Shown: positions 25,265 through 34,714 of the stretch, piece by piece | Position numbering within the stretch: position 1 is the stretch's first letter | Layout of the letters: each line of letters begins with the position of its first letter | NCBI RefSeq assembly: GCF_000412675.1 | Contig: NC_021505.1 | Location: forward strand, 5,574,501 to 5,638,500 | Origin: Pseudomonas putida NBRC 14164 | GTDB lineage: Bacteria > Pseudomonadota > Gammaproteobacteria > Pseudomonadales > Pseudomonadaceae | Length of the DNA stretch: 64,000 bases | Direction of reading: 5' to 3' | The notes under the pieces: generated by a model | Databases searched by the model: none | Seen by the model: the letters and a program-made list of their open reading frames with translations, nothing else | What the model was told of the DNA's origin: nothing | Made by a program: the position numbers and the translations under genes

Positions 25265-26829
25265 TGACTGCCGCCCTGTCCGCACCGGCGCCGGTGCGCT
25301 TCGTACCGCGCCGCAAGCGCCCCTCCATCTGGGTGGTGCTGCCTGTGCTGTTCCTGGTGGCGATGAGCCTGCTGCCACTGGCCTATGTCGCCATCAAAGC
25401 CTGGGAAGCCGGCTGGCGCGAGGCCTTGCACCTGCTGTGGCGTCCCTTTGTCTGGGGGCTGATGCGCAACACCCTGTTGCTGATGGTCGGGGTGACGCTG
25501 ACGTGCATGGTGGTGGGCCTGGCGCTGGCCTGGCTGCTGGAGCGCAGCAACCTGGCCGGCCGCCGGCTGTGGGGCGTGGTGCTATGCCTGCCGTTCGCAG
25601 TGCCGTCGTTCGTCAGCAGCTTCACCTGGGTATCGTTGAGTTCGGACTTCGAAGGCCTCGGCGGGGCGATCATGGTCATGGCCCTGTCCAAATACCCCTT
25701 GGTGTTCCTGCCCGTTGCCGCAACCCTGCGCAACCTCGACACCTCGCTGGAGGAGTCGGCGCGCACCTTGGGGTGCAGCCGCTGGGGCGTGTTCAGCAAG
25801 GTCACCCTGCCGCTGCTGTGGCCATCGATGCTCGGCGGTGCGCTGCTGATTGCCCTGCACATGCTGGTGGAGTTCGGCGCCTTGTCGATCCTCGGCCTGC
25901 AAACCTTCACCACCGCCATCTACCAACAGTTCGAACTGGAGTTCAGCAATGCCAACGCGGCCATGCTGTCTGCCGTACTGCTGGCGATGTGCCTGGTGAT
26001 GCTGTGGCTGGAACTGCGCGTACGCGGCAAAGCCCGCCATGTGCGCATCGGCCAGGGCGTAGCGCGGCGTGCGCAACCGGTACGGCTGCGTGGCTGGTCG
26101 GTGCTGGCACAGCTGTTTTGCGTGGGCCTGGCGGTGCTGGGCAGCGGTATTCCGCTGGCCATGCTCGGCTACTGGCTGAGTGTGGGGTCGTCGGCAGCGT
26201 TCCCGGTGGCGGCCATCTCCAAGGCACTGTTCACCTCGCTGTCGGTGTCGCTTGGCGGTGCTGGCTTCTGCGTGCTGTTGGCCCTGCCGATCAGCTTCCT
26301 GGTGGTGCGCTACAAGGGTCGCCTGGCGATCTGGGCCGAGCGCCTGCCTTACCTGCTACACGCCCTGCCCGGCCTGGTGATTGCCCTGACCCTGGTGTTC
26401 TTCGCCCTGCACTACGTGCCGGCGCTGTACCAGACCACGGCACTGCTGCTGCTGGCCTATGCGCTGCTGTTTTTGCCACTGGCGCAGTCGCCGGTACGCA
26501 CCGCACTGAACAAGGCCTCGCCAACGCTTGAGGAAGCTGCACGCACCCTGGGCGCGAGCAGCTTTACCGCGTTCTGCCGGGTGACCCTGCCGATCATCTT
26601 CCCGGCCATGGCGGCGGCTTTTGCGCTGGTGTTCCTGGATGCCATGAAGGAGCTGACTGCCACGCTACTGCTCAGCCCCACGGGCATGACCACACTGGCC
26701 ACCGAGGTGTGGGCGCACACGGCCAACGTCGAGTTCGCGGCGGCGGCGCCTTATGCGGCACTGCTGATCGTGGTGTCGGGGTTGCCGGTTTATCTGCTGA
26801 CGACGCGGATGTACCTGAACAAAGCTTGA
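25264..26829 (+). CDS. Iron(III) ABC transporter permease (FbpB/AfuB-like)
   Basis: A 521-aa inner-membrane protein made of two fused BPD_transp_1 halves. Each half has the EAA loop that docks the ATPase: EESARTLGCSRWGVFSKVTL near residue 165 and EEAARTLGASSFTAFCRVTL near residue 425. About twelve transmembrane helices are expected. It pairs with the upstream binding protein. No ATPase gene follows; the next gene is on the opposite strand, so the nucleotide-binding subunit must be encoded elsewhere or shared. Confidence 0.93.
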   Translation: MTAALSAPAPVRFVPRRKRPSIWVVLPVLFLVAMSLLPLAYVAIKAWEAGWREALHLLWRPFVWGLMRNTLLLMVGVTLTCMVVGLALAWLLERSNLAGRRLWGVVLCLPFAVPSFVSSFTWVSLSSDFEGLGGAIMVMALSKYPLVFLPVAATLRNLDTSLEESARTLGCSRWGVFSKVTLPLLWPSMLGGALLIALHMLVEFGALSILGLQTFTTAIYQQFELEFSNANAAMLSAVLLAMCLVMLWLELRVRGKARHVRIGQGVARRAQPVRLRGWSVLAQLFCVGLAVLGSGIPLAMLGYWLSVGSSAAFPVAAISKALFTSLSVSLGGAGFCVLLALPISFLVVRYKGRLAIWAERLPYLLHALPGLVIALTLVFFALHYVPALYQTTALLLLAYALLFLPLAQSPVRTALNKASPTLEEAARTLGASSFTAFCRVTLPIIFPAMAAAFALVFLDAMKELTATLLLSPTGMTTLATEVWAHTANVEFAAAAPYAALLIVVSGLPVYLLTTRMYLNKA

Positions 26830-26842
26830 CCCGCGTCACCTT

Positions 26843-26927
26843 CATCGTCGGCAAGCCAGCTCCCACAGGTACCGCGCCGCCCGCAAGGCCTGTGCAGTAC
26901 CTGTGGGAGCTGGCTTGCCGGCGATGA
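26843..26927. repeat. REP inverted pair (CCGGCAAGCCAGCTCC type)
   Basis: The arms at 26843-26871 and 26897-26927 have inverse sequences built on GGCAAGCCAGCTCCCACAGG and GTAC, with one missing base in the left arm. It separates the convergent permease and DUF2867-like genes. Confidence 0.88.
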
Positions 26928-26932
26928 GACCA

Positions 26933-27400
26933 TCAGATGTTACGCAGCATCCGGCGGACGATTGGCCCATGAGCCTTGCCGACGGGCAGCATGTAGAGGC
27001 GGCCGAAACGATTGAAGCACTGTACCGAGGTGGTCACATTCAAGCGTTGCCGGCCCTGCTCTGCTTCATCCAGATCCATGCTCACCATCACCGCCAGGTG
27101 CGTGTCACGCGAGGTCAGGACCAGTTGCTGGTCGCTGATTGCCTCGACGGTAAAGAAATCCAGTAGCTCACCCACTGCCGGAACCCGCTCAGGGCTGCGC
27201 GATGAAAAACCGTGGATAGTGGCAACGTTGAACCGGCGCGAGATGAAGTCGCGCAGGCGAAAGGCCATGGCCAGCCAGCCCGGAACGTCCGAGGTCATGG
27301 CGCAGTAGGCCTGTATGGCGGTCATTGGTGCGGTGACGCAAATGCCATCGCTATGAAGAAAATCCAGTTCGGCCGGAGCGGCGACCAGTTGGGCGGACAT
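26933..27400 (-). CDS. DUF2867-like protein
   Basis: A 155-aa soluble protein starting MSAQLVAAPAELDFL. Features are PGWLAMAFRLRDFISRRFNV in the middle, alternating strands, and the basic end KAHGPIVRRMLRNI, which matches my recollection of the DUF2867 family. The function is unknown. ATG 27400 is preferred to an in-frame extension because GGGAGTTGTTC lies just upstream. It stands alone between the iron transporter and a chemoreceptor. Confidence 0.7.
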   Translation of the reverse strand: MSAQLVAAPAELDFLHSDGICVTAPMTAIQAYCAMTSDVPGWLAMAFRLRDFISRRFNVATIHGFSSRSPERVPAVGELLDFFTVEAISDQQLVLTSRDTHLAVMVSMDLDEAEQGRQRLNVTTSVQCFNRFGRLYMLPVGKAHGPIVRRMLRNI

Positions 27401-27454
27401 GAACAACTCCCTTTGCCATGTGTCGCCGCCATCATAGCAACACCTTCCACTAAA

Positions 27455-27485
27455 GGAGCGGCCCATCGTGACGCAAGGCCGCTCC
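27455..27485. repeat. REP-like hairpin GGAGCGGCC / GGCCGCTCC
   Basis: Nine-base perfect arms around a 13-base loop, followed by TACAGGG, resemble a single degenerate REP unit. It lies 13 bases beyond the chemoreceptor stop codon and may stabilise or end that transcript. Confidence 0.6.
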
Positions 27486-27498
27486 TACAGGGACCGCG

Positions 27499-29433
27499 TC
27501 AGGCGCGGAATTGACCAAGGCTTGCCCGTAGCTGCGCAGCGAGGTCATCCAGCACCTTGCTGCTGGCCGTGGTCTGCATCACCACTTCGGCCGAGCGCTC
27601 AGCCTGGGCATGGATAGTCTCCACCCGCCCCCGCACGGCCTGCGCCCCGCTCGCCTGCTGCTCGGCGGCACGGGTGGCCAGGCCAATGGCCGCGTGTACC
27701 TGCTCCACCGCAGCCTGCACCGACTGCTGGCGACGCTCGTTGTCACGCAGTACCAGCAGCCCTTCGCTGGCCTTGAGCCCGGCCTGGCTGATGGTCGCCA
27801 CGGCTTCCTTGGCGCCCTTCTGCAGCGCCGCGATGTGTGACTGGATATCCCCCGTGGAGCTTTGCGTCTTGCTCGCCAGCGCCCGCACCTCATCGGCCAC
27901 CACGGCAAACCCGCGCCCGGTCTCGCCTGCCCGGGCGGCTTCGATGGCCGCGTTCAGCGCCAGCAGGTTGGTCTGCTCGGCAATGCCATGGATGACGGTC
28001 AGCACCACTTCAATCTGTTCGCTCTGCTTGGCCAGGCGCTCGATCACCTGAGAGCCCGTTTCGACCTGCCCGGCAAGGTTCTCGATCAGGCTCGCCAGTT
28101 GCGTCGAGGAACGGCTGTTTTCGTCGGTAGCCTGGCGGATATCCACCACCTGCTTCAAGGCCGCCTGCATCGCATGGCTTTCGGCTTGGGCTTCGTCTGC
28201 CATGCTCGAAAGGTCGCGCAGGCTGGCTGCCACTTCATCGCGTTGCAATGCGGCAGCAGCATCCGCGCCGGCATTGCGCTGGGCCATCGCGCCAATCTCG
28301 ACACCGGTACGCTGCGCCACCTCGCCCGCCTCACGCACGATCGGTTGCAGCTTGTCGACAAAGCGGTTCACCGCCGAAGCCATGTCGCCAATTTCGTCGC
28401 GGCTGTCGAGCGGCACGCGCTTGGTCAGGTCGCCTTCGCCTGCCGCCAGGTCGTCCAGGGCAGCAATCAGCAGGCGCAGCTTGCTCAGCACTCGGCGGCC
28501 AAGCACCACGGCCACTGCCAGCAGCACACCCAGACCGACCAGCACCAGGCCCAGGCCAATGCGCCAGCGCAGTTCGGTAGCGGCCTCGCGCACAGTCTGT
28601 GCGGTATTGGCCTGCATCGCTGCAGCACTGCCTTGCGCCTTCTCCAGGCGCTGACGCAGGGTTTTGCCGCTGTCGGCTGCGGCACCCACCAGGCTGTCGC
28701 CAACCAGTTGCTCACCGCTGGCAATCAGCGCCGCGAAGCGCTGGTCCAGGGCCTTGAGCTCCTGGTCGATGCCCGCCGTGGAAACCCCCATCACCACCTT
28801 GCCGATTTCTGCGCCATTGGGGTTGATCGAAGCTTCGACAAAGTAAACCGCCGGGTCGTGTCGGGCGGCATTGATCACCTTGTCCAGCGCACGCTCGCCC
28901 TGGCCCTTGTCCATCAACGCCTGGTTGATCGGGTTTTGCCGGTTCAGGTAACGGGTCAGGTGCTGGCCCTGTGCATCGTCGTAAACCACGAACAACACGT
29001 TGGGGTTGCGCTGGGCACGCCGGGCAAAGTCGGAGAGCACTGGCACATCGTTGTCCCAGATCGCCCGCGGGGCAACCGAAGCCAGCAGCTCGGCCATGTC
29101 GTTGGCGGAGTCCTTCAGGTTCTTTTCCAAGGTGCTGCGCAGTTGCTGCTGTTCGCTTTGCAGGCGCTCCGACAACCCGGCGCTCAGGCGCTGGCGGGTG
29201 CTGCTGGACAGGCCGTCGAGGCCCGAGCGCACATCTTGCCCGGCTTGCTCCAGGTCATTGGCCAGCTGGCGGCTGTCGTTACCCAGGCGTTCGCCAAGGT
29301 CGGCCTCCAGGGCGGTGACCGTGCTTCGGGTAAGCGCAACTGCAACCAGCACCTGCACCAAAAGAGCGATACCAAGGGCAACAAACACAGGCCGCAAAAG
29401 GCGGCTTCGTAACAGTGAGAGGATGGCAGACAC
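27499..29433 (-). CDS. Methyl-accepting chemotaxis protein
   Basis: A 644-aa chemoreceptor. TM1 is about residues 13-33, a periplasmic sensor of about 270 residues follows (helical start, then a Cache-like part near VLFVVYDDAQG), TM2 about 295-315, a HAMP domain (LIAALDDLAAGEGDLTKRV), and the cytoplasmic signalling bundle with the hairpin EQTNLLALNAAIEAARAGET. The start is GTG at 29433 preceded by GAGGG. The ligand is not predictable from the sequence. Isolated from other che genes, as is usual for Pseudomonas receptors. Confidence 0.95.
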   Translation of the reverse strand: MSAILSLLRSRLLRPVFVALGIALLVQVLVAVALTRSTVTALEADLGERLGNDSRQLANDLEQAGQDVRSGLDGLSSSTRQRLSAGLSERLQSEQQQLRSTLEKNLKDSANDMAELLASVAPRAIWDNDVPVLSDFARRAQRNPNVLFVVYDDAQGQHLTRYLNRQNPINQALMDKGQGERALDKVINAARHDPAVYFVEASINPNGAEIGKVVMGVSTAGIDQELKALDQRFAALIASGEQLVGDSLVGAAADSGKTLRQRLEKAQGSAAAMQANTAQTVREAATELRWRIGLGLVLVGLGVLLAVAVVLGRRVLSKLRLLIAALDDLAAGEGDLTKRVPLDSRDEIGDMASAVNRFVDKLQPIVREAGEVAQRTGVEIGAMAQRNAGADAAAALQRDEVAASLRDLSSMADEAQAESHAMQAALKQVVDIRQATDENSRSSTQLASLIENLAGQVETGSQVIERLAKQSEQIEVVLTVIHGIAEQTNLLALNAAIEAARAGETGRGFAVVADEVRALASKTQSSTGDIQSHIAALQKGAKEAVATISQAGLKASEGLLVLRDNERRQQSVQAAVEQVHAAIGLATRAAEQQASGAQAVRGRVETIHAQAERSAEVVMQTTASSKVLDDLAAQLRASLGQFRA

Positions 29434-29560
29434 GGTGTAACCCTCGTGTTTTCTGGCGCCACTATTTTGATGGCATCTTCAGAAACTTCTTACAGCAAGG
29501 GTTGTGCCGGAGGCAGCAGGGATATGCGCCAAGGTTCAGCAAGGGGGTTGCCTGCACCTG

Positions 29561-29650
29561 CCCTATCGCCGGCAAGCCAGCTCCCACAGGAGCTTCACAC
29601 ATCTCGAGATCCATGAAGATGCTGTGGGAGCTGGCTTGCCGGCGATAGGG
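29561..29650. repeat. REP inverted pair
   Basis: CCCTATCGCCGGCAAGCCAG-CTCCCACAG at 29561-29589 is perfectly inverted at 29622-29650. It sits between the chemoreceptor promoter region and the end of purA. Confidence 0.92.
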
Positions 29651-29671
29651 CCAATGCAGACATACCCCACA

Positions 29672-29709
29672 AATGAAAACGCCGCGGCCCTTTTCAGGGC
29701 CACGGCGTC
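29672..29709 (-). terminator. Intrinsic terminator of purA
   Basis: A stem CGCCGTGGCCCT / AGGGCCGCGGCG (one G-U or mismatch) is followed on the minus strand by TTTTCATTT. It ends about 20 bases beyond the purA stop and closes the hisZ-purA transcript. Confidence 0.85.
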
Positions 29710-29729
29710 AGATCAGCCTGGAGGGCGGA

Positions 29730-31022
29730 TCAGGCGAACGGGTGACGCAGCACGATGGTCTCGTTGCGGTCCGGGCCGGTCGAAATGATGTCGATCGGCG
29801 CGCCGACCAGCTCTTCGATGCGCTTGATGTAGTCACGCGCAGCTTGCGGCAGCTCTTCCAGGGTTTTTGCACCCAGGGTCGACTCGCTCCAGCCTGGCAT
29901 CTCTTCGTACACCGGCTCCAGGCCGATGTAGCTGTCGGCATCGGAAGGCGCGTCGATGACAGCACCGTTCTCGTTCTTGTAGCCAACGCAGATGTTGATG
30001 GTTTCCAGGCCGTCCAGTACGTCCAGCTTGGTCAGGCAGATGCCCGAGATGCTGTTGACGTCGATGGCGCGACGCAGGATGACGGCATCGAACCAGCCGC
30101 AACGACGGGCACGGCCAGTGGTGGAACCGAACTCGTGGCCACGCTTGGCCAGTGTAGCGCCGGTCTCGTCGAACAGTTCGGTCGGGAACGGACCGGAACC
30201 CACGCGAGTGGTGTAGGCCTTGGTGATACCCAGGATGTAGTCCAGGTACATCGGGCCAACGCCGGAGCCGGTGGAGATACCGCCAGCAGTAGTGTTGGAG
30301 CTGGTGACGTACGGGTAGGTACCGTGGTCGATGTCAAGCAGCGAGCCCTGGGCACCTTCGAACATGATGTCCTTGCCGGCGCGACGCAGGTTGTGCAGCT
30401 CGGCGGTGACGTCGAGCATCATCGGCTTGAGCTGTTCAGCGTAGGCCATGCACTCGTCCAGGGTTTGCTGGAAATCGATGGCCGGCTCTTTGTAGTAGTT
30501 CACCAGCTGGAAGTTGTGGTAGTCCAGCAGCTCACCCAGCTTGGCAGCGAAACGCTCGCGGTGGAACAGGTCGCCCACACGCAGGCCGCGGCGCGCGACC
30601 TTGTCTTCGTAGGCTGGGCCGATACCACGGCCGGTGGTGCCGATCTTGGCTTCGCCACGGGCTTTTTCGCGGGCCTGGTCCAGGGCCACGTGGTACGACA
30701 GGATCAGCGGCGCAGCCGGGGAGATGCGCAGGCGCTCGCGCACCGGTACGCCCTTCTCTTCCAGCTTGGTGATTTCGCGCATCAGGGCGTCCGGGGCAAC
30801 GACCACGCCGTTACCGATCAGGCACTGTACGCCTTCACGCAGGATGCCGGACGGAATCAGGTGCAGAACGGTCTTTTCACCGTTGATCACCAGGGTGTGA
30901 CCCGCGTTGTGGCCCCCCTGGTAGCGCACTACGGCGGCAGCATGTTCGGTCAGCAGATCGACGATCTTGCCTTTGCCCTCATCACCCCACTGGGTGCCCA
31001 GGACGACGACATTCTTACCCAT
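29730..31022 (-). CDS. purA: Adenylosuccinate synthetase
   Basis: A 430-aa enzyme catalysing GTP-dependent condensation of IMP and aspartate, the first committed AMP step. The P-loop-like GTQWGDEGKGK is at residues 8-18, QGGHNAGHT binds IMP, and the GTTGRGIGPAYEDK and VGSGPFPTEL segments are standard. ATG 31022 starts MGKNVVVLG; five upstream in-frame codons are excluded. It lies 56 bases after hisZ, a gene order common in pseudomonads. Confidence 0.98.
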   Translation of the reverse strand: MGKNVVVLGTQWGDEGKGKIVDLLTEHAAAVVRYQGGHNAGHTLVINGEKTVLHLIPSGILREGVQCLIGNGVVVAPDALMREITKLEEKGVPVRERLRISPAAPLILSYHVALDQAREKARGEAKIGTTGRGIGPAYEDKVARRGLRVGDLFHRERFAAKLGELLDYHNFQLVNYYKEPAIDFQQTLDECMAYAEQLKPMMLDVTAELHNLRRAGKDIMFEGAQGSLLDIDHGTYPYVTSSNTTAGGISTGSGVGPMYLDYILGITKAYTTRVGSGPFPTELFDETGATLAKRGHEFGSTTGRARRCGWFDAVILRRAIDVNSISGICLTKLDVLDGLETINICVGYKNENGAVIDAPSDADSYIGLEPVYEEMPGWSESTLGAKTLEELPQAARDYIKRIEELVGAPIDIISTGPDRNETIVLRHPFA

Positions 31023-31078
31023 TACATTGGTCCTCATTCACGCAAACTTGGTTGCCGGCCTGTTGCCGACGCAGAAAC

Positions 31079-32266
31079 TCACTGGGCCAGCGGCAGAACC
31101 TGCCAGCGCCCGTCTTGCTGAATCAATTGCCGATCACAATCCGCCTCGAGAGCAGCACTCAACGGCTGGCCAGGCAGGGCCTGGACCACACGCTGGCCCT
31201 CGTTGCGCAACTGGCAGACTTGCTGCCAGAGGGCCGCGTCGCCACTGTCCGGCATCCAGATGCCGCCCGTTGGCAATACGACCTCCGCTCGCCCCAGTGT
31301 GACCAGGGTCTTCAAATCCGTGGAGAAACCGGTGGCCGGGCGTGCCCGGCCAAAGTCGGCGCCGATGTCGTCGTAGCGCCCGCCCTGGGCGATCGATTGA
31401 CCCTCGCCCGGTACAAACACGGCGAACACCACGCCGGTGTGATAGTTGTAGCCGCGCAGCTCGCCGAGGTCGAAGTACAGCGGCAGGTCCGGGAAGCGCG
31501 ACGCGAGGCGATCAGCGATCGACAGCAGGTCGTCCAGCGCCGCCAGCACGCCGGCCGGAGCACGGCCCAGGCGCACCCGGGCTTCGGCCAGCACTTCACG
31601 GCCACCGCACAGTTCGACCAGTGCGCGCAGCATGTTGCCCAGATCCTTCGGCAGGTCGGCGGTCAGCGCCTGCACCTCATCGACGGCCTTGCGCTGCAGG
31701 GCGTCGAACAGCTGTTGCTCGACCGCACCGGACAGGCCGGCAGCACGGGCCAGGCCGCGGTAGATACCGACGTGGCCCAGGTCCATGTGTACGTCCGGCA
31801 CATCGGCCAGTTGCAGCGTGGCCAGCATCAGGCTGATGACTTCCACGTCGCTGGTCGGGCTGGCATCGCCATACAGCTCGGCGCCCAGCTGGATCGGGCT
31901 GCGCGAGGTGGACAGTGCACGCGGCTGGGCGTGCAGCACGCTGCCGGCGTAGCACAGGCGGCTCGGGCCTTCACGGCGCAGGGTGTGGGCGTCGATGCGC
32001 GCCACCTGCGGGGTGAAGTCGGCGCGGAAGCCCATCAGGCGGCCGGACTGCGGGTCCACTACCTTGAAGGTACGCTGATCCAGGTCCTGGCCGGCGCCGG
32101 TGAGCAGCGACTCCAGGTACTCGATATGCGGGGTGACGACCAGCTCGTAGCCCCAACTCTGGAACAGGTCCAACACCTGACGGCGCGCGATCTCGATGCG
32201 CGCAGCCTCAGGTGGCAGTACTTCCTCGATGCCATCTGGCAGCAGCCAGCGGTCTACCGTTGCCAT
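31079..32266 (-). CDS. hisZ: ATP phosphoribosyltransferase regulatory subunit HisZ
   Basis: A 395-aa paralogue of histidyl-tRNA synthetase catalytic domains that lacks the anticodon-binding domain. It binds short-form HisG and confers histidine feedback control. It starts TVDRWLLPDGIEEVLPPEA; class II motifs are GYELVVTPHIEYLESLL and LCYAGSVLHAQPRAL, and YYFDLGELRGYNYHTG-like sequence (FDLGELRGYNYHTGVVF) is at about 275. hisG is not in the window. The start is ATG 32266; the upstream frame is intergenic. Confidence 0.96.
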   Translation of the reverse strand: MATVDRWLLPDGIEEVLPPEAARIEIARRQVLDLFQSWGYELVVTPHIEYLESLLTGAGQDLDQRTFKVVDPQSGRLMGFRADFTPQVARIDAHTLRREGPSRLCYAGSVLHAQPRALSTSRSPIQLGAELYGDASPTSDVEVISLMLATLQLADVPDVHMDLGHVGIYRGLARAAGLSGAVEQQLFDALQRKAVDEVQALTADLPKDLGNMLRALVELCGGREVLAEARVRLGRAPAGVLAALDDLLSIADRLASRFPDLPLYFDLGELRGYNYHTGVVFAVFVPGEGQSIAQGGRYDDIGADFGRARPATGFSTDLKTLVTLGRAEVVLPTGGIWMPDSGDAALWQQVCQLRNEGQRVVQALPGQPLSAALEADCDRQLIQQDGRWQVLPLAQ

Positions 32267-32446
32267 TACGCCTTTTCCCCTCTGGTCCGGGCGGCTTGCC
32301 AGCAGGCGAGCCGTCAGTAAAGCCGGTATCGCGCACAGCAGCGGGCAGCACTGATCCCAGCGCAGCCACCGTACCCGATACCCTCGAATTGCCTTGCGAG
32401 CTGACCAAACCGTCAACTGGCGCTTTGCCAATCAACCTTTCAGACG

Positions 32447-32475
32447 CAAAAAAGCCGGGAAATTTCCCGGCTGCC
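32447..32475 (-). terminator. Intrinsic terminator after hflC
   Basis: AGCCGGGAAA-TTTCCCGGCT is a perfect stem followed on the minus strand by TTTTTTGCG. A second 10-pair hairpin (CCCCGCCTGG / CCAGGCGGGG, 32507-32537) lies closer to the hflC stop. Together they end the nnr-to-hflC block before hisZ. Confidence 0.9.
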
Positions 32476-32567
32476 TCATCATACACCCCTTTTCATTCAG
32501 GATGCACCCCGCCTGGTGTTTTAGCTGCCAGGCGGGGCGCCGCTGCATGAAAATCAGGGCCTGAGCA

Positions 32568-33437
32568 TCACGGCTTGCTCTTGTCCAGGTAACGGAAGAA
32601 CTCGTTCTTCGGGTCCAGGACCAGCACGTCGCTCTTGCTCGAGAAGCTCTCGCGGTATGCCTGCAGGCTACGGTGGAACGCATAGAAATCAGCGTCCTGG
32701 CTGTAGGCCTTGGCATAGATGGCAGCCGCCTGGGCGTCGCCGTCACCACGGGTTTCTTCTGCTTCGCGGTAGGCCTCGGCCAGCAGCACACGGCGCTGGC
32801 GGTCAGCATCGGCACGAATACCTTCAGCCAGCTCGTTACCCTTGGCACGGTGCTCGCGAGCTTCACGCTCACGCTCGGTGCTCATACGGTCGAACACACT
32901 GCGGTTGACTTCCTTCGGCAGGTCGATGGCCTTGACGCGCACGTCGACCACCTCGATGCCCAGCTCCTTGTTGGCCATGCGGTTCAGCGATGCAGTGATG
33001 TCAGCCATCAGTGCGTCACGCTCACCGGAAACCACCTCGTGCAGGGTACGTTTACCGAACTGGTCGCGCAGGCCGCTTTCCAGACGACGCGACAGACGCT
33101 CGTCAGCGATCTGCTTCATGCCGGACGTGGCGGTGTAGAAGCGCTCGGCATCCTTGACGCGCCACTTGGCGTAGGCGTCGACCATCACCGCTTTCTTCTC
33201 CAGGGTCAGGAACCGCTGGGTCGGGGCGTCGAGGGTCATGAGGCGGGCGTCGAACTTGCGCACCTGGTTCACGTACGGAATCTTCACGTGCAGGCCTGGC
33301 TGAACGTCCGCCTGGACCACCTTACCGAAGCGCAGCAGTACCGCACGCTCTGTCTGGGACACGATATAGAAGCTGTTCCAGGCCACTATGGCCAGAACGA
33401 CGGCGGCGATCAGGGCGATCAGCGATCTATTGCTCAT
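32568..33437 (-). CDS. hflC: Protease modulator HflC
   Basis: A 289-aa SPFH/Band 7 membrane protein. One N-terminal transmembrane helix (SLIALIAAVVLAIVAW) anchors a large periplasmic SPFH domain with the coiled region ERSVFDRMSTEREREAREHR. It forms a cage with HflK around the FtsH protease and limits its access to membrane substrates. Its ATG overlaps the hflK stop by one base, implying coupled synthesis. Confidence 0.97.
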   Translation of the reverse strand: MSNRSLIALIAAVVLAIVAWNSFYIVSQTERAVLLRFGKVVQADVQPGLHVKIPYVNQVRKFDARLMTLDAPTQRFLTLEKKAVMVDAYAKWRVKDAERFYTATSGMKQIADERLSRRLESGLRDQFGKRTLHEVVSGERDALMADITASLNRMANKELGIEVVDVRVKAIDLPKEVNRSVFDRMSTEREREAREHRAKGNELAEGIRADADRQRRVLLAEAYREAEETRGDGDAQAAAIYAKAYSQDADFYAFHRSLQAYRESFSSKSDVLVLDPKNEFFRYLDKSKP

Positions 33438-34618
33438 CAGCGGCTCTCCCTAGTACGCAGCGGCTGCTGTTGCTGTTGCAGGTCCTGCGCCGCACGGGCG
33501 GCCGCATCGTTGACCGATGGCGACACGCTGGTGGTTGGCGTGGACGGGTTGCGGCTGCCTTCGACCATCTTGTCCAGTGGCAGGTAGAGCAGGTTGTTCT
33601 GCCCGTCCTTGGTCGCCACCATGACCTTGCTCGAATTGCTGTAGACCTCTTGCATGGTCTCCAGGTACAGACGCTGACGGGTCACGTCAGGTGCCTTGTG
33701 GTACTCGGTGACCAGCTTGGTAAAGCGGTCGGCCTCACCCTTGGCCCGGGCGATGACTTCGTCGCGGTAACCGTTGGCGTCCTCGATGATGCGCTGGGCC
33801 TGACCACGGGCTTCCGGCACCACGCCATTGGCGTAGGACTCGGCCTGGTTGCGGGCACGCTGCTCGTCTTCGCGGGCACGGATCACGTCGTCGAAGGCTT
33901 CCTGCACTTCACGCGGGGCTGCCGCGCTCTGTACGTTGACCTGGGTAACGGTGATACCGGTACGGTAGTTGTCGAGGAAGCGCTGCAGGCGTTCGCGGAT
34001 ATCCACGGCCATCTGCTCACGGCCTTCGGTCAGTACCTGGTCCATCGAGGTGGAACCCACCACGTGGCGCAGGGCACTGTCGGTCGCGTGCTGCAGGCTT
34101 ACCTCAGGCTGGTCGACGTTAAGCACGAAGTCCTGCAGGTTGCTGATCTTGTACTGGACGGTCAGCGGCACCTCGACGATGTTCTCGTCTTCGGTCAGCA
34201 TCTGGCCCTGTTTGGTATAGGCACGCTCACGCGTGACGTTTTCCATGTACTTGCGATCAATCGGAGGGAAGTAGATGTTCAGGCCGGGACCGACCGTCTC
34301 ATGGTACTTGCCGAAGCGCAGCACCACAGCCTGCTCCTGCTCGTCGACCACGTACACGGCACTGTACAGCCAGATGGCAGCCAGTACCGCCAGGCCGATG
34401 CCCAGCAGGCCCAGGCCACCGCCCTTGCCGACATTGCGGTCACCGCCGCCACGTTTCTTGTTACCGCCGAACATGCCGTTCAGGCTGTCCTGCAGTTTGC
34501 GGAAGGCCTCGTCCAGATCCGGCGGACCTTTCTTGTCACCACCACCGCCACCGCCACCACGGCGGCCGCCCCAGGGATCCTGATTGTTCGAGTTGCCACC
34601 CGGCTCGTTCCAAGCCAT
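33437..34618 (-). CDS. hflK: FtsH protease activity modulator HflK
   Basis: A 393-aa SPFH protein. The N-terminal 60 residues are Gly-rich and charged (GGRRGGGGGGGDKKG) and lie in the cytosol. One transmembrane helix follows (LGLLGIGLAVLAAIWLYSAV), then the SPFH domain (VYVVDEQEQAVVLRFGKYHE), a coiled coil and a Gln-rich end. Partner of HflC in the FtsH cage. ATG 34618 gives MAWNEPGGN, the conserved start. It is about 97 bases after hflX in the same operon. Confidence 0.97.
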   Translation of the reverse strand: MAWNEPGGNSNNQDPWGGRRGGGGGGGDKKGPPDLDEAFRKLQDSLNGMFGGNKKRGGGDRNVGKGGGLGLLGIGLAVLAAIWLYSAVYVVDEQEQAVVLRFGKYHETVGPGLNIYFPPIDRKYMENVTRERAYTKQGQMLTEDENIVEVPLTVQYKISNLQDFVLNVDQPEVSLQHATDSALRHVVGSTSMDQVLTEGREQMAVDIRERLQRFLDNYRTGITVTQVNVQSAAAPREVQEAFDDVIRAREDEQRARNQAESYANGVVPEARGQAQRIIEDANGYRDEVIARAKGEADRFTKLVTEYHKAPDVTRQRLYLETMQEVYSNSSKVMVATKDGQNNLLYLPLDKMVEGSRNPSTPTTSVSPSVNDAAARAAQDLQQQQQPLRTRESR

Positions 34619-34714
34619 AGCGCTCTCCATCTGATAAAGCAAAGACGCGCCCACGGCGCGCCGTCCAATGCTACAGAATGCCTGTCACTGCTGCCCGGCG
34701 ACCTCGACGAGCAT

